A program made the translations under genes and the position numbers. The notes under the pieces were generated by a model, which ran no database searches, was not told the origin of the DNA, and saw only the letters and a list, made by a program, of their open reading frames with translations. A stretch of 64,000 nucleotides of DNA, taken from Ampullaceana balthica (Eukaryota; Mollusca; Gastropoda; Lymnaeidae). Shown in pieces: positions 1-11,269 of this stretch (within the stretch, counting starts at the first letter, position 1; every line of letters starts with the position of its first letter). The stretch is taken from assembly GCA_944989445.1 (NCBI GenBank), contig CALYLW010000184.1:933455-997454 (forward strand). The letters run 5' to 3'.

Positions 1-330
1 AGCAATTAACACCAATATGGCAAATCAAGAACATCAATATGATGAGCAATGAACTACAATATGGCAAGTCAAGAACATCAATATGGGGAGCGATGAACTC
101 CAATATGGGGAGCGATGAACTCCAATATGGCAAGTCAAGAACGTATTTAAGTGAGCAATGAACTCAAAAATGGCAAGTCAAGAACATATTATGGGAAGCA
201 ATTAACACCAATATGGCAAGTTACGAACATCAATTTTGGGAACAATGAACTCCAATATGGCAAGTCAAGAACATCAATATAGTGAGCAATGAACACCAAT
301 ATGGCAAGTCAAGAACATCAATATGGTGAG
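1..330. repeat. 44-46 bp minisatellite, left block
   Basis: Imperfect tandem units built on CCAATATGGCAAGTCAAGAA, then ACATCAATATGGGGAGCGAT and GAACT. The array begins before the window. It is the left half of one array split by the LTR element; the other half starts at 4332. Confidence 0.9.
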
Positions 331-638
331 TGTAACGATGACTTTGTATACTCTCTTTTATGTAGGCGTTCTCACAGTAATTAATCTTGTGCACAATAAT
401 TCACTGAAGAATTCGTTTATCCAAAACAACTTTAATATACATATATATTGTACACATAAGAATCATTTGAGGTAATATAACGTGGAAATCTTGAGTTATT
501 CACTATACATGCTTCCCTGTCGGAAGTCTACACACAACTCCTCGCCCAACACTTTCAACCAATAGAAATGCTCCTTTCTTCCCGCGTCTCATGTACACGT
601 GACCTTACGTCACAAAATTATGTTAATCAGATGTGACA
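331..638 (-). repeat. 3' LTR (relative to gag strand)
   Basis: 308 bp, TG...CA ends on either strand, direct copy of 4024-4331 with two visible substitutions (near positions 341 and 591). It lies directly after the polypurine tract, so it is the downstream LTR. Confidence 0.92.
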
Positions 639-665
639 TTCACTCCCCATCCTTCAAAAAAAAAT
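639..665 (-). other. Polypurine tract of the LTR element
   Basis: On the minus strand the bases just before the 3' LTR are purine-rich (AAGGATGGGGAGTGAA), in the expected place for plus-strand priming. Confidence 0.7.
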
Positions 666-1350
666 GTTTATGAAATACAACATTTTTGGTCTTCATAAAA
701 TCAAATCAATCTATATCTATATTCAAATTTCAAATATTTATCATCAATGAACATTCATTTTCTTACATACAACTTCTGGATATAGAATCAATAAGAAAAA
801 ATCTGTAGGATTGCAACAGTCTAAACATAAAAAATAAGGAGAAAAACTCTGTAGGACTGCAACAGTCTACCTGTACTGAAAAAATGGAAACTGAAAATTT
901 TAACACATCTGTAATTTTGTGTAACTAAAATATTTAAACACTCAATATTATTAAAATTAACTAATAATCCAATGGAATTCAAACACTGTTCCTTGTCCAT
1001 TGTTCAACAAATAAAAATATTAATATAATTACAGTCTCTGTTTGTATCCTTTAGGAATTCACAGACTAATGTTAAAACAGTCTCTTATTTTATCATTTAG
1101 TAATTCACAGAATGTCTTTTTAATAGTCTCTGGTTTTATCAGTTAGGAGTTCACAGAGTGTCTTTATTTATTGTCATTCTACTTAATATGTCTGCAACCA
1201 CATTGTCCTTTCCCTTCACAGGTTTAATGTCAAATTTGTAGTCGGCTAATAGCATAGCCTAGTTCAAAGATAGTCATTCTTCAGTTGACGAGTATGAATT
1301 CAAATCGATGGGCTTTGAATGTTTCTTCAGACTGTTAAATGTTCAATACT

Positions 1351-1977
1351 TCACCAACCATGACTTCGATTATGTTCATTCATAATTTCAATTCCAGCAT
1401 CTTGAATAAATTGCTTAGCTTTTGAGATGTCATTTTTTCTTCCAGATAATTCAATAGAATTTGGAACAGATGAGTCACTGTCAGAAACTTTTATCTGAAA
1501 AATATTGTCTCTATCTGTAAAGTTTTTGATTTGGCTTAATACACAACCAATTGTTCTTCCTAATTCAGATGATTTCACACAAATGGTTTCAGATTCACTA
1601 GTACCATCTCTTTCACTGCTACTATGGTCTTCATTTCTTTTATCATATACTTGATTTTTAATAGTGGCTAAAATGTCACTAGTTTCTGTCTGTGCTCGAT
1701 TTAACTTTATTATTTTTCTATCATTCATGTCTTGGTTTTCATTCTTTCTCCATGATTGATCATAATTTCTTTTTCTGGAGTCAAAATTGTATTTGCCTCT
1801 CCATGATCTTCTGCTTTGATTATAATCTCTATTTATGGAATTATGATTATTTCTTTCTCTCCATGATTGTCTTTCTTGATCATAATCTCTATGTCTGGAA
1901 TTATGATTATATTTTTCTCTCCATAATTGTCTATCTTGATCATAGTCTCTATGTTTGGAATTATGATATTTTTCTTT
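1351..1977 (-). CDS. C-terminal continuation of Gag frame, KH-like domain
   Basis: This stretch stays in the same frame as gag after a single TAG (1978-1980) and stays open to a TGA at 1351. It first encodes more copies of the 20-residue Arg/Asn/Tyr-rich repeat, then from the Met at 1728 a 125-residue segment. That segment contains a KH-like pattern: a GRTIG strand-turn, a helix with QIKNF, a FQIKV strand, an IELSG strand and a final helix SKAKQFIQDAGI. The usual KH loop GxxG is degenerate here (IGCV). KH domains bind single-stranded RNA or DNA; a KH segment on a Gag is inferred to add nucleic-acid binding. It could be a captured host fragment. Whether it is translated depends on the TAG. Confidence 0.6.
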   Translation of the reverse strand, partial: KEKYHNSKHRDYDQDRQLWREKYNHNSRHRDYDQERQSWRERNNHNSINRDYNQSRRSWRGKYNFDSRKRNYDQSWRKNENQDMNDRKIIKLNRAQTETSDILATIKNQVYDKRNEDHSSSERDGTSESETICVKSSELGRTIGCVLSQIKNFTDRDNIFQIKVSDSDSSVPNSIELSGRKNDISKAKQFIQDAGIEIMNEHNRSHGW

Positions 1978-2045
1978 CTATGATTGTCTACATTGATCAT
2001 AATCTCTAGATCTGGAATTATGATTATACTTTTCTCTCCATGCTT
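1752..2045 (-). repeat. 60-bp coding repeat in gag C-terminus
   Basis: About five units of 60 bp (one of 57) encode 20 residues each with the core WREKYNHNSR...RDYDQ...RQS. The repeat is rich in Arg, Asn, Tyr and Gln, as in nucleic-acid-binding low-complexity tails. The TAG sits at the Trp position of the second unit. Confidence 0.8.
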
Positions 2046-3198
2046 GGCTACCTTTGTTTTCAAAGTGACCTTGTCTTGATTTTTCTTCTGTTTTCTTTCT
2101 TATAGGGCTGCCATTAGGTGACACCCTATTTGGTTGTCCTTTATTGTGGTAACACTGCTTCGCCATATGTCCTGGCTTGTTACAGTACCAGCAAATAGTT
2201 TGTCTGTTGCCTTGGTTTGGCAGACTCTGGTTTCTCATACCTTGCCTTTTTTCTTGACTTTTAATTTGTATTGCTGCAAATATGTCTTGTCTCTTATCCA
2301 TTTCCACATTCGGATGAGAGTCTTTGAATGTTCGTAATGCATTTGTTAGCTCTGCTTGAGTACGAACTTTCTTGTCAGTCAAATATGTGAATAGGGTTGG
2401 TGTTGCATTTTCTAAAAACTTGTCAATTAACACCATGTCTATTATGGCCTTTGGATTGCTCGTATCTATTGCTGTCAGTTCCAGCCATTTTGTTAGTTTG
2501 ACTTGTGCTTCATGTACTATGATCTGTGGATCTTTGTCCATCTTGATTCTCATTTCATGAAATTCTCTTCTATAATCATTTTCTGACTTTCCAAAATGAC
2601 ATAGAAGTGCCTTTTTGACATTCTTATATATGCTTTTGTCTTCTTTGGCTATACTGTTATAAGCTTCAAATGCTTCTCCAGTTAATTGAGTCATCAGTTG
2701 TGCTGGCCAATCTTCTTCATTATAGCCTTTCATAGCCATTATGGATTCGAAATAATCCAGATAAACATCCATTTTTTCTTTTTGGCTATCATATTTTCTT
2801 ACTTTGATAGTATCCCTTGGTGCTGACCTTCTATTTGTTTCATCACCAGGATTGTGGCCACTACTGTCTCGCTCCTTTTGTAATTTTAACTTATCGACTG
2901 CAAGTTGTTCAATTTCTCTTTTTACTATGAGTCTTTGCATCTCTTCTTCATTAGCAATTCTTGCTTTTTCTTCAGCCTCTCTTTGATTTTCTTTTTCTTC
3001 AGCTTTTCTTCGCTGTTCTTTTTCTTCAGCTATTCTTGCTTCTTCTTTAGCAATTCTTTGATTTTCTTTTTCTTCAGCAACTTTTTCTTCAATGAAATCT
3101 CTCATTTCTTTTCCTTTTAGTCCCATCTCTTTAGCTATGGCGGTGAATCTTTCGTAGTAATCCATGTTTTGTTTGATTGAATAATATGAATCTAGCAA
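1978..3198 (-). CDS. Gag-like polyprotein of the LTR element
   Basis: A 406-residue frame from the ATG at 3198. Residues about 20-115 are a Glu/Lys/Arg-rich coiled coil with repeated AEEKE steps. Residues about 130-290 look like a retrotransposon capsid, including YNEEDWPAQLMTQLTGEAF and a helix-rich region with YRREFHEMR. Residues 336-349 form a CCHC zinc knuckle, CWYCNKPGHMAKQC (CX2CX4HX4C). After the knuckle the chain is basic and enters the 20-residue repeats. The frame stops at a TAG that replaces the Trp codon TGG found in every other repeat unit. Gag proteins of this kind assemble particles and package element RNA; that role is from family knowledge. No pol follows. Confidence 0.88.
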   Translation of the reverse strand: MLDSYYSIKQNMDYYERFTAIAKEMGLKGKEMRDFIEEKVAEEKENQRIAKEEARIAEEKEQRRKAEEKENQREAEEKARIANEEEMQRLIVKREIEQLAVDKLKLQKERDSSGHNPGDETNRRSAPRDTIKVRKYDSQKEKMDVYLDYFESIMAMKGYNEEDWPAQLMTQLTGEAFEAYNSIAKEDKSIYKNVKKALLCHFGKSENDYRREFHEMRIKMDKDPQIIVHEAQVKLTKWLELTAIDTSNPKAIIDMVLIDKFLENATPTLFTYLTDKKVRTQAELTNALRTFKDSHPNVEMDKRQDIFAAIQIKSQEKRQGMRNQSLPNQGNRQTICWYCNKPGHMAKQCYHNKGQPNRVSPNGSPIRKKTEEKSRQGHFENKGSQAWREKYNHNSRSRDYDQCRQS

Positions 3199-4003
3199 TT
3201 CGGTAAGGAATGTATGGATATATATTGATAAAGTTATAAATCGTCCAAATGAAATATCTTGAATTCAAAATGTTAAGTTCAAATAAGTGACACGTCTAAA
3301 CCATGAAATCTAGTTATTGACAAGGTGAGACAACAAAAGAATCCTCACACGGGATCTTTAGTATACTTTATATATACGCTCCCTCAGATTGACAAAATAT
3401 ATTAAATGGTCCGATCGTTTTGAATAAAAGTCACTTGGTTAAAATTTCAATTTTTGAGTAGTTTTTAAACAATTTAGTTCACTCCATTAATCCAAAATTG
3501 CGATAATCAAACTCTTCACACAATGAATGGATAAAAATTCCGTTTCCTTATTTATAATTCACACCAACACATTGAATAGTCCATAGCTTCTCGGTTCGAT
3601 GTTATGTTTACTAATATTTCCTGGAATCAACTAGCATTGAGCCTGTTGACGTCACGACCTATATATGTTCACCGTGTGTCACCATTCAGTAAGCCTACAC
3701 GACCCAGATTCCAGTACTGTGTAGTATACTTGTACTGTCGTCGAATGTGACGTAGAACCAACTAGTCTGATCCAGTTTTATACACTGTGGATATCTGCCG
3801 TTTATGCCGCCATTTTGAAATCTTCTTGTATTTTCATTGAAACAAAAAAGTTTATTCACAGCTTCTTACGAACTTGAATATTCAAAAAATACTATGGCTG
3901 TTATTATTTCTTATTTTAAAGAATACTTTCCTTTTTTGGAAATATCCAATACTTATTTCCACGAAACCTCTTTCTTGAAATCTCTTGTACAGTGTTCACA
4001 TAG

Positions 4004-4022
4004 AACTTTTACTTCGACACCA
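4004..4022 (-). other. tRNA primer-binding site
   Basis: One base inside the 5' LTR the minus strand reads TGGTGTCGAAGTAAAAG. It starts with TGG, complementary to the CCA end of a tRNA, as primer-binding sites do. I cannot name the tRNA from the sequence alone. Confidence 0.7.
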
Positions 4023-4023
4023 A

Positions 4024-4331
4024 TGTAACGATGTCTTTGTATACTCTCTTTTATGTAGGCGTTCTCACAGTAATTAATCTTGTGCACAATAATTCACTGA
4101 AGAATTCGTTTATCCAAAACAACTTTAATATACATATATATTGTACACATAAGAATCATTTGAGGTAATATAACGTGGAAATCTTGAGTTATTCACTATA
4201 CATGCTTCCCTGTCGGAAGTCTACACACAACTCCTCGCCCAACACTTTCAACCAATAGAAATGCTCCTTTCTTCCCGCGTCTCTTGTACACGTGACCTTA
4301 CGTCACAAAATTATGTTAATCAGATGTGACA
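4024..4331 (-). repeat. 5' LTR (relative to gag strand)
   Basis: 308-bp direct copy of 331-638, next to the primer-binding site, so it is the promoter-bearing LTR for gag. I did not locate a convincing TATA box with certainty. Confidence 0.92.
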
Positions 4332-4942
4332 GTGAGCAATGAACTCCAATATGGCAAGCCAAGAACATCAATATGAGGAGCGATGAACTCCAATATGGCA
4401 AGTCAAGAACAATCAATATGGGGAGCGATGAACTCCAATATGGCAAGTCAAGAACATCAATATGGGGAGCAATGAACTTCAATATGGCAAGTCAAGAACA
4501 TCAATATGATGAGTAATGAACTCCAATATGGCAAGTGAAGAACATCAATATGGGGAGCGATGAACTCCAATATGGCAAGTCAAGAACATCAATATGGTGA
4601 GACATGAACTCCAATATGGCAAGTCAAGAACATCAATATGGGGAGCGATGAACTCCAATATGGCAAATCAAGAACATCAATATGATGAGCAATGAACTAC
4701 AATATGACAAGTCAAGAACATCAATATGGGGAGCGATGAACTCCAATATGGCAAGTCAAGAACATATTATGGGAAGCAATTAACACCAATATGGCAAGTT
4801 ACGAACATCAATTTTGGGAACAATGAACTCCAATATGGCAAGTCAAGAACATCAATATGATGAGCAATGAACACCAATATGGCAAGTCAAGAACATCATA
4901 TGGTGAGCAATGAACTCCAATATGGCAAGCCAAGAACATCAA
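4332..4942. repeat. 44-46 bp minisatellite, right block
   Basis: Continuation of the array at 1-330 after the LTR element, about 13 units. Variants such as GGGAAGCAATTAACACC and ATCAATTTTGGGAACAATG occur here and also at 190-250, showing that multi-unit blocks were duplicated within the array before the LTR insertion. Confidence 0.9.
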
Positions 4943-4943
4943 T

Positions 4944-5390
4944 GTTTCATGGTTGGATGTCAGTTTGTGGCTGTGTTAAGTCACATAAGTCACATGTTTC
5001 ATTGTGGGATGTGTGTTTGTTGCTGTGTAAAGTCTCATACGTCTGATGCTTTATGATGAGATGTGTGATTGTTGGATTGATTCAATGTTTGTTATAGAGG
5101 AACTGGAGACAGGTCGTGACCATATTAGTACAACCTACCGACCCTACAGTGTAACGTACTGCGGACTAGACAACCTTACCAAAATCAACAGTCGTGGACC
5201 TGTACCATATAGACGAGAAGAGAATTATAAATACCAAATGACTTATACTATTTAACATATTGGTAGTGGACCATAGAAGAGAAGAGCATTTTTAAGAGGT
5301 GACTTTTACCATTTAACATATTGATAGTGGACCTTTCCTATATAAAAGAGAAGAGCACTATAAGAACTGACTTTTACTATTTAAAATTTA
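4944..5390. repeat. Two short degenerate tandem repeats
   Basis: 4944-5075 holds about two and a half units of roughly 50 bp built on GTTTCATTGTGGGATGTGTG. 5180-5390 holds about three units of roughly 70 bp built on CTATTTAACATATTG and GTGGACC...AGAGAAGAGCA. Both are diverged. Confidence 0.6.
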
Positions 5391-8300
5391 CTTAAGCATT
5401 TAGTCACACTTCAGTTAGATCTCTCCCAAGAAACAGTTGGCGTGCCCCGGAAGTGATACGCTCACGATCTACTTAAAACAAAATAGATTTCATCTAAATA
5501 CAGGTCTTATCAAACAAACAGGGCCTACATAGCCAGAGCACATGAAAACAACATTGCTCGGACATGTTAATGCACATTTCTCTACATAATTTTGAAAATA
5601 AGAAAGTTGAGATTTAACATTTCAAAAATTACAAAAGAACTTAGAAAAATTAGGGTAAAAGTAAAGTTGAATGCGGCAAAAGATTTCATAACCAAAAACT
5701 TCAAAGGATTAAACTGTCATTAGAAAAAACTGATTCAATTTTAACACATCTCCATGTTAACGTTGACTTCAAAATTCGTGTCTATCGGTGATCCGTTTCT
5801 AGAGATACTCCACAGCCGAAATTTTAATAAGTCGTTCAGAATGTAATCCATGAATTCCACGCTATGCATCGTACTTATGTGGCAGTGTTTACCAAATCTT
5901 GTTTATAGCACGTTTCACCCCTCAACCCCCAACGCCCCCAGCTGTTTTATTTTAGGTTACAGATGGCATTCACGGGCGACCTTTATAACAGGACAGTCAA
6001 GATGTGTCTGTCTGCAGACTTTATATAGAACCGGTTCGTCACCCACGGTCTACGGCAGCAGTTGAGGTCACGTGTAACCCCCTGCCCCCTCCCGCCGTGT
6101 AAGTTGTACGCTAGAAATGTTACACCTCATGGGATATGTGGAAGGTAAATAGTCAAGATTGGGACGGAGAAATTTGTCAGGATTGGGACGGAGAAATTTG
6201 TCAGGATTAGGAGAAAGAAATGTTTTGTGAGAAAGAAATGTGTAAAGTAAAGATTGGAGAGAGAGAAATTATCAGGAGCTCCACCGAGGAACGCAGCGGT
6301 AAGTGTGAGGGTGGAGGGAGTTTATTTCAGATTCACTAGACCAACATTTCCCAAGTTTGAAATAGCGCTAATCCTGCCACTGTATTCAATCGCCAGTGCA
6401 TTTGGAGTACAGAAAACGGTTGAAAGTAAATAGAAAAGAAGTAACCTCACGTCTACACATTAATATTACGAAATCTAAAACAATGCAGTGACTTTGGGGC
6501 CATAATTGGTCGGTAGAAAATTGCCACTAGTTTCCCTTAAATGCCAATGTTTACATACACAATGTATAATAAACACTTATTCAGTTGCACACAGTCTTGC
6601 ACAATACACGCCTCTTTGCCGAAATAGAAATAAAAAACAAGCGACTCCGTTTTTAGCTAACACATTTAAAGAACAAGCACGCAAACTTCCACTGCCATAG
6701 TGGATGGAATAGGTCCCACCAACAGTCAACAACACGATGGAAACGTATCCAAACACAAACCATTTCCAGCACACTGCGATCCCGCACTGACTACTAGGTA
6801 AATAAAACCAACTAACCAACTCCGTCACTGAAAACTTACTGTCACTGAGGAATCCAGTGACAACTGTCACGCTTGTGGCCTGCAGCTCTGCTACGTCTGC
6901 TGCATCCCCCACCCACAACCCCCCCCCACCCACAACCTCCCCCCACCCACAACCTCCCCCCACCCCCAACCGAACATCCGCCCATCACATCAACTAGAAG
7001 CAGGGATTCCCCTATTGTTAAATGATATATCGTTTTAAGTTGACGTATATAACAGTAACAAGAGCAGGTGTCCATGTGTGGTGCAGTGATTGTTCCGAGT
7101 CAGCTTGTTTATTTAGTATGATCAACAATTGTTGTATGACAGCCGCTAGACCCAGGTATCCTAATCTGTGTTATTGCTTTAATAGCACTGCTCTCAAGAC
7201 AAACCTGTTAGACGTCTCAATCGAACAACTCAGTAACAGGCAGGAGGAGCCTCAGGGATTCCTGTCTTGTTTACTCGATCATTCTAATCACACCAATATG
7301 GAGCGAGTAATAAGTACCAACATGGACCATGGAAAGTGTTACGGAAGTTAAGTGAAGGTGAGCATGGTTTATCCTTTGAAACTGTAAAAATTGAAACAGG
7401 TGGTTAAGATATTCTACGGCTCAAAACTTCAGGTGAACATTGGCGGCGGCGGCGTTCCTTTCAAAATGTATCAGAGCTCAGCGCAGTCGCATGTATGCCA
7501 ACATGACCCAAACTCCTGCAGTCGTGGAGCCGGTATACATTGAATTTTTAACTTTAAAACAGCCTAAAAAAACGTGAGGCCCAATTTGTTAATGACTAGC
7601 TATATCCGTTTCCAACCAGTATAAGTTGACATTTTCAAAACTAGTTTTCCTTTCACAACAAAATTAAGTCGTAATTCTGTGTCAGTTAAATAATAATCAT
7701 AGAAATTCACCAGAAAAATATATTTTATATATTGTACGCCCTTTTGCGTCAGTGGTACCAATATTATTCACAAGATCGGAAAAATTACGTAATAAATTAT
7801 TTGAGAACCGCCTTATAAAAGCGGCAACAGAGGTAAGTGGTTATATATAACATATATGACAACAGGAGGAGAATACCGCAGTGTTAGAGTTGGAGAACAA
7901 TGCATGGAAATACAATCCAATCCACAGTTTTCATAAACGGTTTACAATAGTTCTCACGCAGACTAAAACCAAAACCACAAAACACGACAACTTCCATCAG
8001 CGTCTACTGCAGGCAAGTCAAATGTAGTGGCATTTTTGTTCGGTTAGTAAAAGAAAGTAAGAATCTAACATTTTTTTTGTATCTTCCTTTAAAAAATAAA
8101 TTAAATGTAAACACAACAAACTTGTCACTTTGATGCATACAATTAACGGATCTTCTGATCGTCTCTGAGCATTACGTTACAATGGCCACCCCACCGAGCT
8201 ACATGTGACGAGAAGTGACAATCGGATCCTCTTTTAGAAGTTCGCGTTAGGTTCGTTTGTCAGCAGGATTCGGCTCGGGTTTTATAACTGCACATGTCTG

Positions 8301-8712
8301 CGTTCAATTCGGTGACAACTAAAACATAAAAAGAATTGGACTTGTTCCGACAGCCACTCAAGGTAAACACAACGATCACATTTGTTGGCCCTTAATGTAA
8401 GTGCAAGATAGAACCAAAGATAGCAGTGACATTTAACTCAATACGTATAAATGGAAAAAAATCCTGCAGATGGGTTTCGGAGCGGTAGAATCGGAAGCGG
8501 GATGTTTTGAAATTAGTAATTTGGTTCACATAAAAAATAATATCATTGACAGTAGCAACAATGTGCCACATGAGTATAACAGATTCAGATTCGTCTGAAA
8601 TAACTTTACGGAAGAACGTTCGCTATGGCTCGTTCGTTGAAGTACGGACTCCATTCACATTCGGCTTCGGTCGGCAGCAAGTTTCTGTTAATCTTCGATC
8701 GACACAACGGTT
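5391..8712. other. No recognised gene
   Basis: I see no exon that I can defend. Local features are a 25-bp repeat GGGACGGAGAAATTTGTCAGGATT at about 6155-6210, a C-rich run of CCCCCCACCCACAACCT units at about 6905-6965, and a more GC-rich patch near 7430-7500 with GGCGGCGGCGG. Possible splice-donor-like sites (for example near 7355 and 8361) have no supporting coding frame. Confidence 0.5.
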
Positions 8713-9075
8713 CGGTTCGGTTGTTGGGACAGTTCATGTTTGGTGTGTTCGGTTGTTGGGACAGTTCATGTTTGGTGTGTTCGGTTGTTGGGACAGTTCA
8801 AGTTTGGTATGTTCGGTTGTTGGGACAGTTCATGTTTGGTGTGTTCGGTTGTTGGGACAGTTCATGTTTGGTGTGTTCGGTTGTTAGGACAGTTCATGTT
8901 TGGTGTGTTCGTTGTTGGGACAGTTCAAGTTTGGTGTGTTCGGTTGTTGGGACAGTTCATGTTTGGTGTGTTTAGTTGTTGGGACAGTTCATGTTTTGTG
9001 TGTTCGGTTTTTGGGACAGTTCAAGTTTGGTGTGTTCGGTTGTTGGGACAGTTCAAGTTTGGTGTGTTCGGTTGC
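8713..9075. repeat. 32-bp minisatellite
   Basis: About 11 units of GTTCGGTTGTTGGGACAGTT plus CATGTTTGGTGT, with CATG/CAAG variants alternating. As 32 is not a multiple of 3, the same peptide repeat cycles through all three forward frames, which explains the overlapping open frames here. Confidence 0.93.
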
Positions 9076-9952
9076 CATCTCTAGAGTTTATATTGCCGTA
9101 TTAAAGGGTGTACGGAGCTATGTGTAACTATAGTGTCTATATCAGAGGGCGTACCAAGCCCTTTGTTACGACAGTGGTCATAAACGTGCTGTTTGAGGTC
9201 CGTCGACTTTAATGACCTTTCAACCCTCCACAGGCCCTAAACTGTGCATTCAAAGGTCATCGCCGAATTCAGTAATACATCTGTCTTTGGTGAGCGGAGA
9301 ATTAAAGTCAAAAGTAAGTTTATAGAACAATAGAACCAGGCAGTCACGGATTCAAATAGAGTGGAATAAAACTCCACAATAACCATTAAAGTTTCACATG
9401 AGGTGGACGCACGAACAATTCATTGTCCAGTGTAACTGAAAATATAACAAAGTACAAAAACTGTGAGGAACGATGTAGTATAAAGATGCCTAAAAACTGT
9501 GAGCAACGATGTAGTAAAAAGATGCCTCTCCAGCCAGTGGTAAATAGTGGTAAGGAAGGGGGTTGTAAACCGGTGTGGTTTCTTAGTGGTTGGAGCGAAA
9601 TATTTTACCCTTGGTGGGGTATGACATACAAGTTTAATAGCATTGATTGAACTTGTGACCAAAGAGACTGCGTTCATTTATGCATTGTAGCCTGCGTGTT
9701 TGTTTTGCTAGGTAGAGAGTCACAATGGCCATATAAATGTATGGGTTTTAAGTCCTATTAAGACAGTTGTTGAACAATTCACGGACTTGATTGTTAAGTT
9801 GCCACAACACTATACAGATGTAACTTGCTCTATAGACTACACTGTGTAGGCTAAAGTTTATGGAGCAAAAGTAAATTTTAAAATATTTGTGCAGCTCAAT
9901 GGCTAATACTTTTATTATTTTTCTTTCAAAGTGGTATTTTAAATATTTTGGC
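9076..9952. other. No recognised gene
   Basis: Only a short local duplication (AAAACTGTGAG...CGATGTAGTA...AAGATGCC, about 9456-9525) stands out. Frames here are short and lack domain signals. Confidence 0.5.
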
Positions 9953-10289
9953 GGGGATACGGTGGTCGAGTGGCAGCGCGCTCGACTAACGGGTTCGAAT
10001 CCATGCGAAGCCATGGATTTGTTCCCGAGGCCTAGGGCGTCCCCGAGTCCACCCAGCTTCGAGTGGGTACCTAACGCATAGTTAGGGAAAAGAAAAGGCG
10101 ACTGGGTAATGCGTGGCATGTTAACGCTGCATCACTTGCCAAAATCAACTGCTGCCTTGCAGATGGTCTTGGCTGACCAAAGGCTATGGAAGCACATCCA
10201 GAAAAAGCAGCAGGCTGAAGTCGGAGACCACGGGCCAATTGGCGCAAAACTCGTCGGCACGCAATACTCAAATTGAGAATAAGAAGAAG
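9953..10289 (+). mobile_element. tRNA-derived SINE, copy 1
   Basis: The head carries a pol III A box (GGTGGTCGAGTGGCAGCG) and an exact B box (GGTTCGAATCC), followed by a conserved body (CCTAGGGCGTCCCCGAGT; GACTGGGTAATGCGTGG; CATCACTTGCC) and an (AAG)n tail. It is flanked by a 12-bp target duplication AAATATTTTGGC (9941-9952 and 10290-10301). Two further copies lie at 12729 and 28335. The head resembles a Ser/Leu-type tRNA but is not a foldable intact tRNA gene. Confidence 0.9.
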
Positions 10290-10507
10290 AAATATTTTGG
10301 CAACATCTGAAAATAACGAACACTAACAAGGCTTACGAAAACTAGTCCTTACAAAGTGTTTTGTTTGCATTTCAACGGCTCATTTTTTTAAAAATAAATG
10401 TAAAAATTTTTACAACTGATTGTACAATATTTTACGAGCATCTAAAACTAACCCTCGATAACAATAAGACACAGAAAAACTAAAACGTACAACGGCGTGT
10501 TTTGAAA

Positions 10508-10765
10508 TAGTTCAAACTTGGTAGTTGAAACAAAGGTATAATTCATGTTAGTTGAAACAAAGGTATAATTCCAGTTACGTGACCCAAAGGTATTATTCCA
10601 GTTACGTGACACAAAGGTATAATTCATGCTGCATGTCACAAAGGTACAATTCATGTTATGTGACACAAAGGTATAATTCATGCTAAGTGACAAAAAATGT
10701 ATAATTTATGTTACATGACACTAAGATATGATTCATGTTACGTGACACAAAGGTTTAACAGGTCC
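10508..10765. repeat. 27-28 bp minisatellite
   Basis: About nine diverged units of GTTACGTGACACAAAGGTAT plus AATTCAT. Confidence 0.85.
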
Positions 10766-10790
10766 CTATGAGTAGATGGAAATATTGTTT

Positions 10791-11269
10791 TGAGACCTAG
10801 GCCCACATAATGGTACTGTTATCTACTGACCTAGGCCCACATAATGCTACTGTTGTCTACTGAGCTAGGCCCACATAATGCTACTGTTGTCTACTGACCT
10901 AGGCCCACATAATGCTACTGTTGTCTACTGACCTAGGCCCACATAATGCTACTGTTGTCTACTGACCTAGGCCCACATAATGCTACTGTTGTCTACTGAG
11001 CTGGGCCCACATAATGCTACTGTTGTCTACTGACCTAGGCCAACACAATGCTACTGTTGTCTACTGACCTAGGCCCACATAATGCTACTGTTGTCTACTG
11101 ACCTAGGCCCACATAATGCTACTGTTGTCTACTGAGCTGGGCCCACATAATGCTACTGTTGTCTACTGACCTAGGCCAACACAATGCTACTGTTGTCTAC
11201 TGACCTAGGCCCACATAATGCTACTGTTGTCTACTGACCTAGGCCCACATAATGCTACTGTTGTCTACT
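10791..11269. repeat. 34-bp minisatellite abutting a stop codon
   Basis: About 14 units of GACCTAGGCCCACATAATGC plus TACTGTTGTCTACT, nearly identical, with a multi-unit block (GAGCTGGGCCC ... GGCCAACACAATG) duplicated. The right edge, TTGTCTACT, overlaps the TAG stop codon (11265-11267, minus strand) of the neighbouring exon, so the array lies in that gene's 3' UTR. Confidence 0.92.

Larger units (their letters stand above)
331..4331 (-). mobile_element. Young LTR retrotransposon, gag-only (no pol)
   Basis: Two 308-bp direct repeats (331-638 and 4024-4331) differ at only two positions that I can find and begin TG and end CA. They are flanked by a 5-bp target duplication GTGAG (326-330 and 4332-4336). 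The internal 3.4 kb reads on the minus strand: primer-binding site next to the right LTR, one gag-type frame, then a polypurine tract next to the left LTR. I see no protease, reverse transcriptase, RNase H or integrase, and too little room for them, so the copy is non-autonomous. It inserted inside the flanking minisatellite, whose units continue on both sides. Near-identical LTRs mean a recent insertion. Confidence 0.93.

Noticed and set aside
1692..3120. Plus-strand Phe/Ser-rich frames opposite gag
   Set aside because: Antisense shadows of the Glu/Lys-rich gag and of its 60-bp repeats.
326..4336. Endogenous retrovirus with env
   Set aside because: The interior holds only gag and the KH-like tail; no envelope, protease or polymerase frame is present.
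8546..9127. Several overlapping Val/Cys/Phe-rich frames
   Set aside because: All are readings of the 32-bp minisatellite.
9953..10060. Possible tRNA gene (A and B boxes)
   Set aside because: No cloverleaf with a paired acceptor stem; the box-bearing head continues into a SINE body with tail and target duplication.
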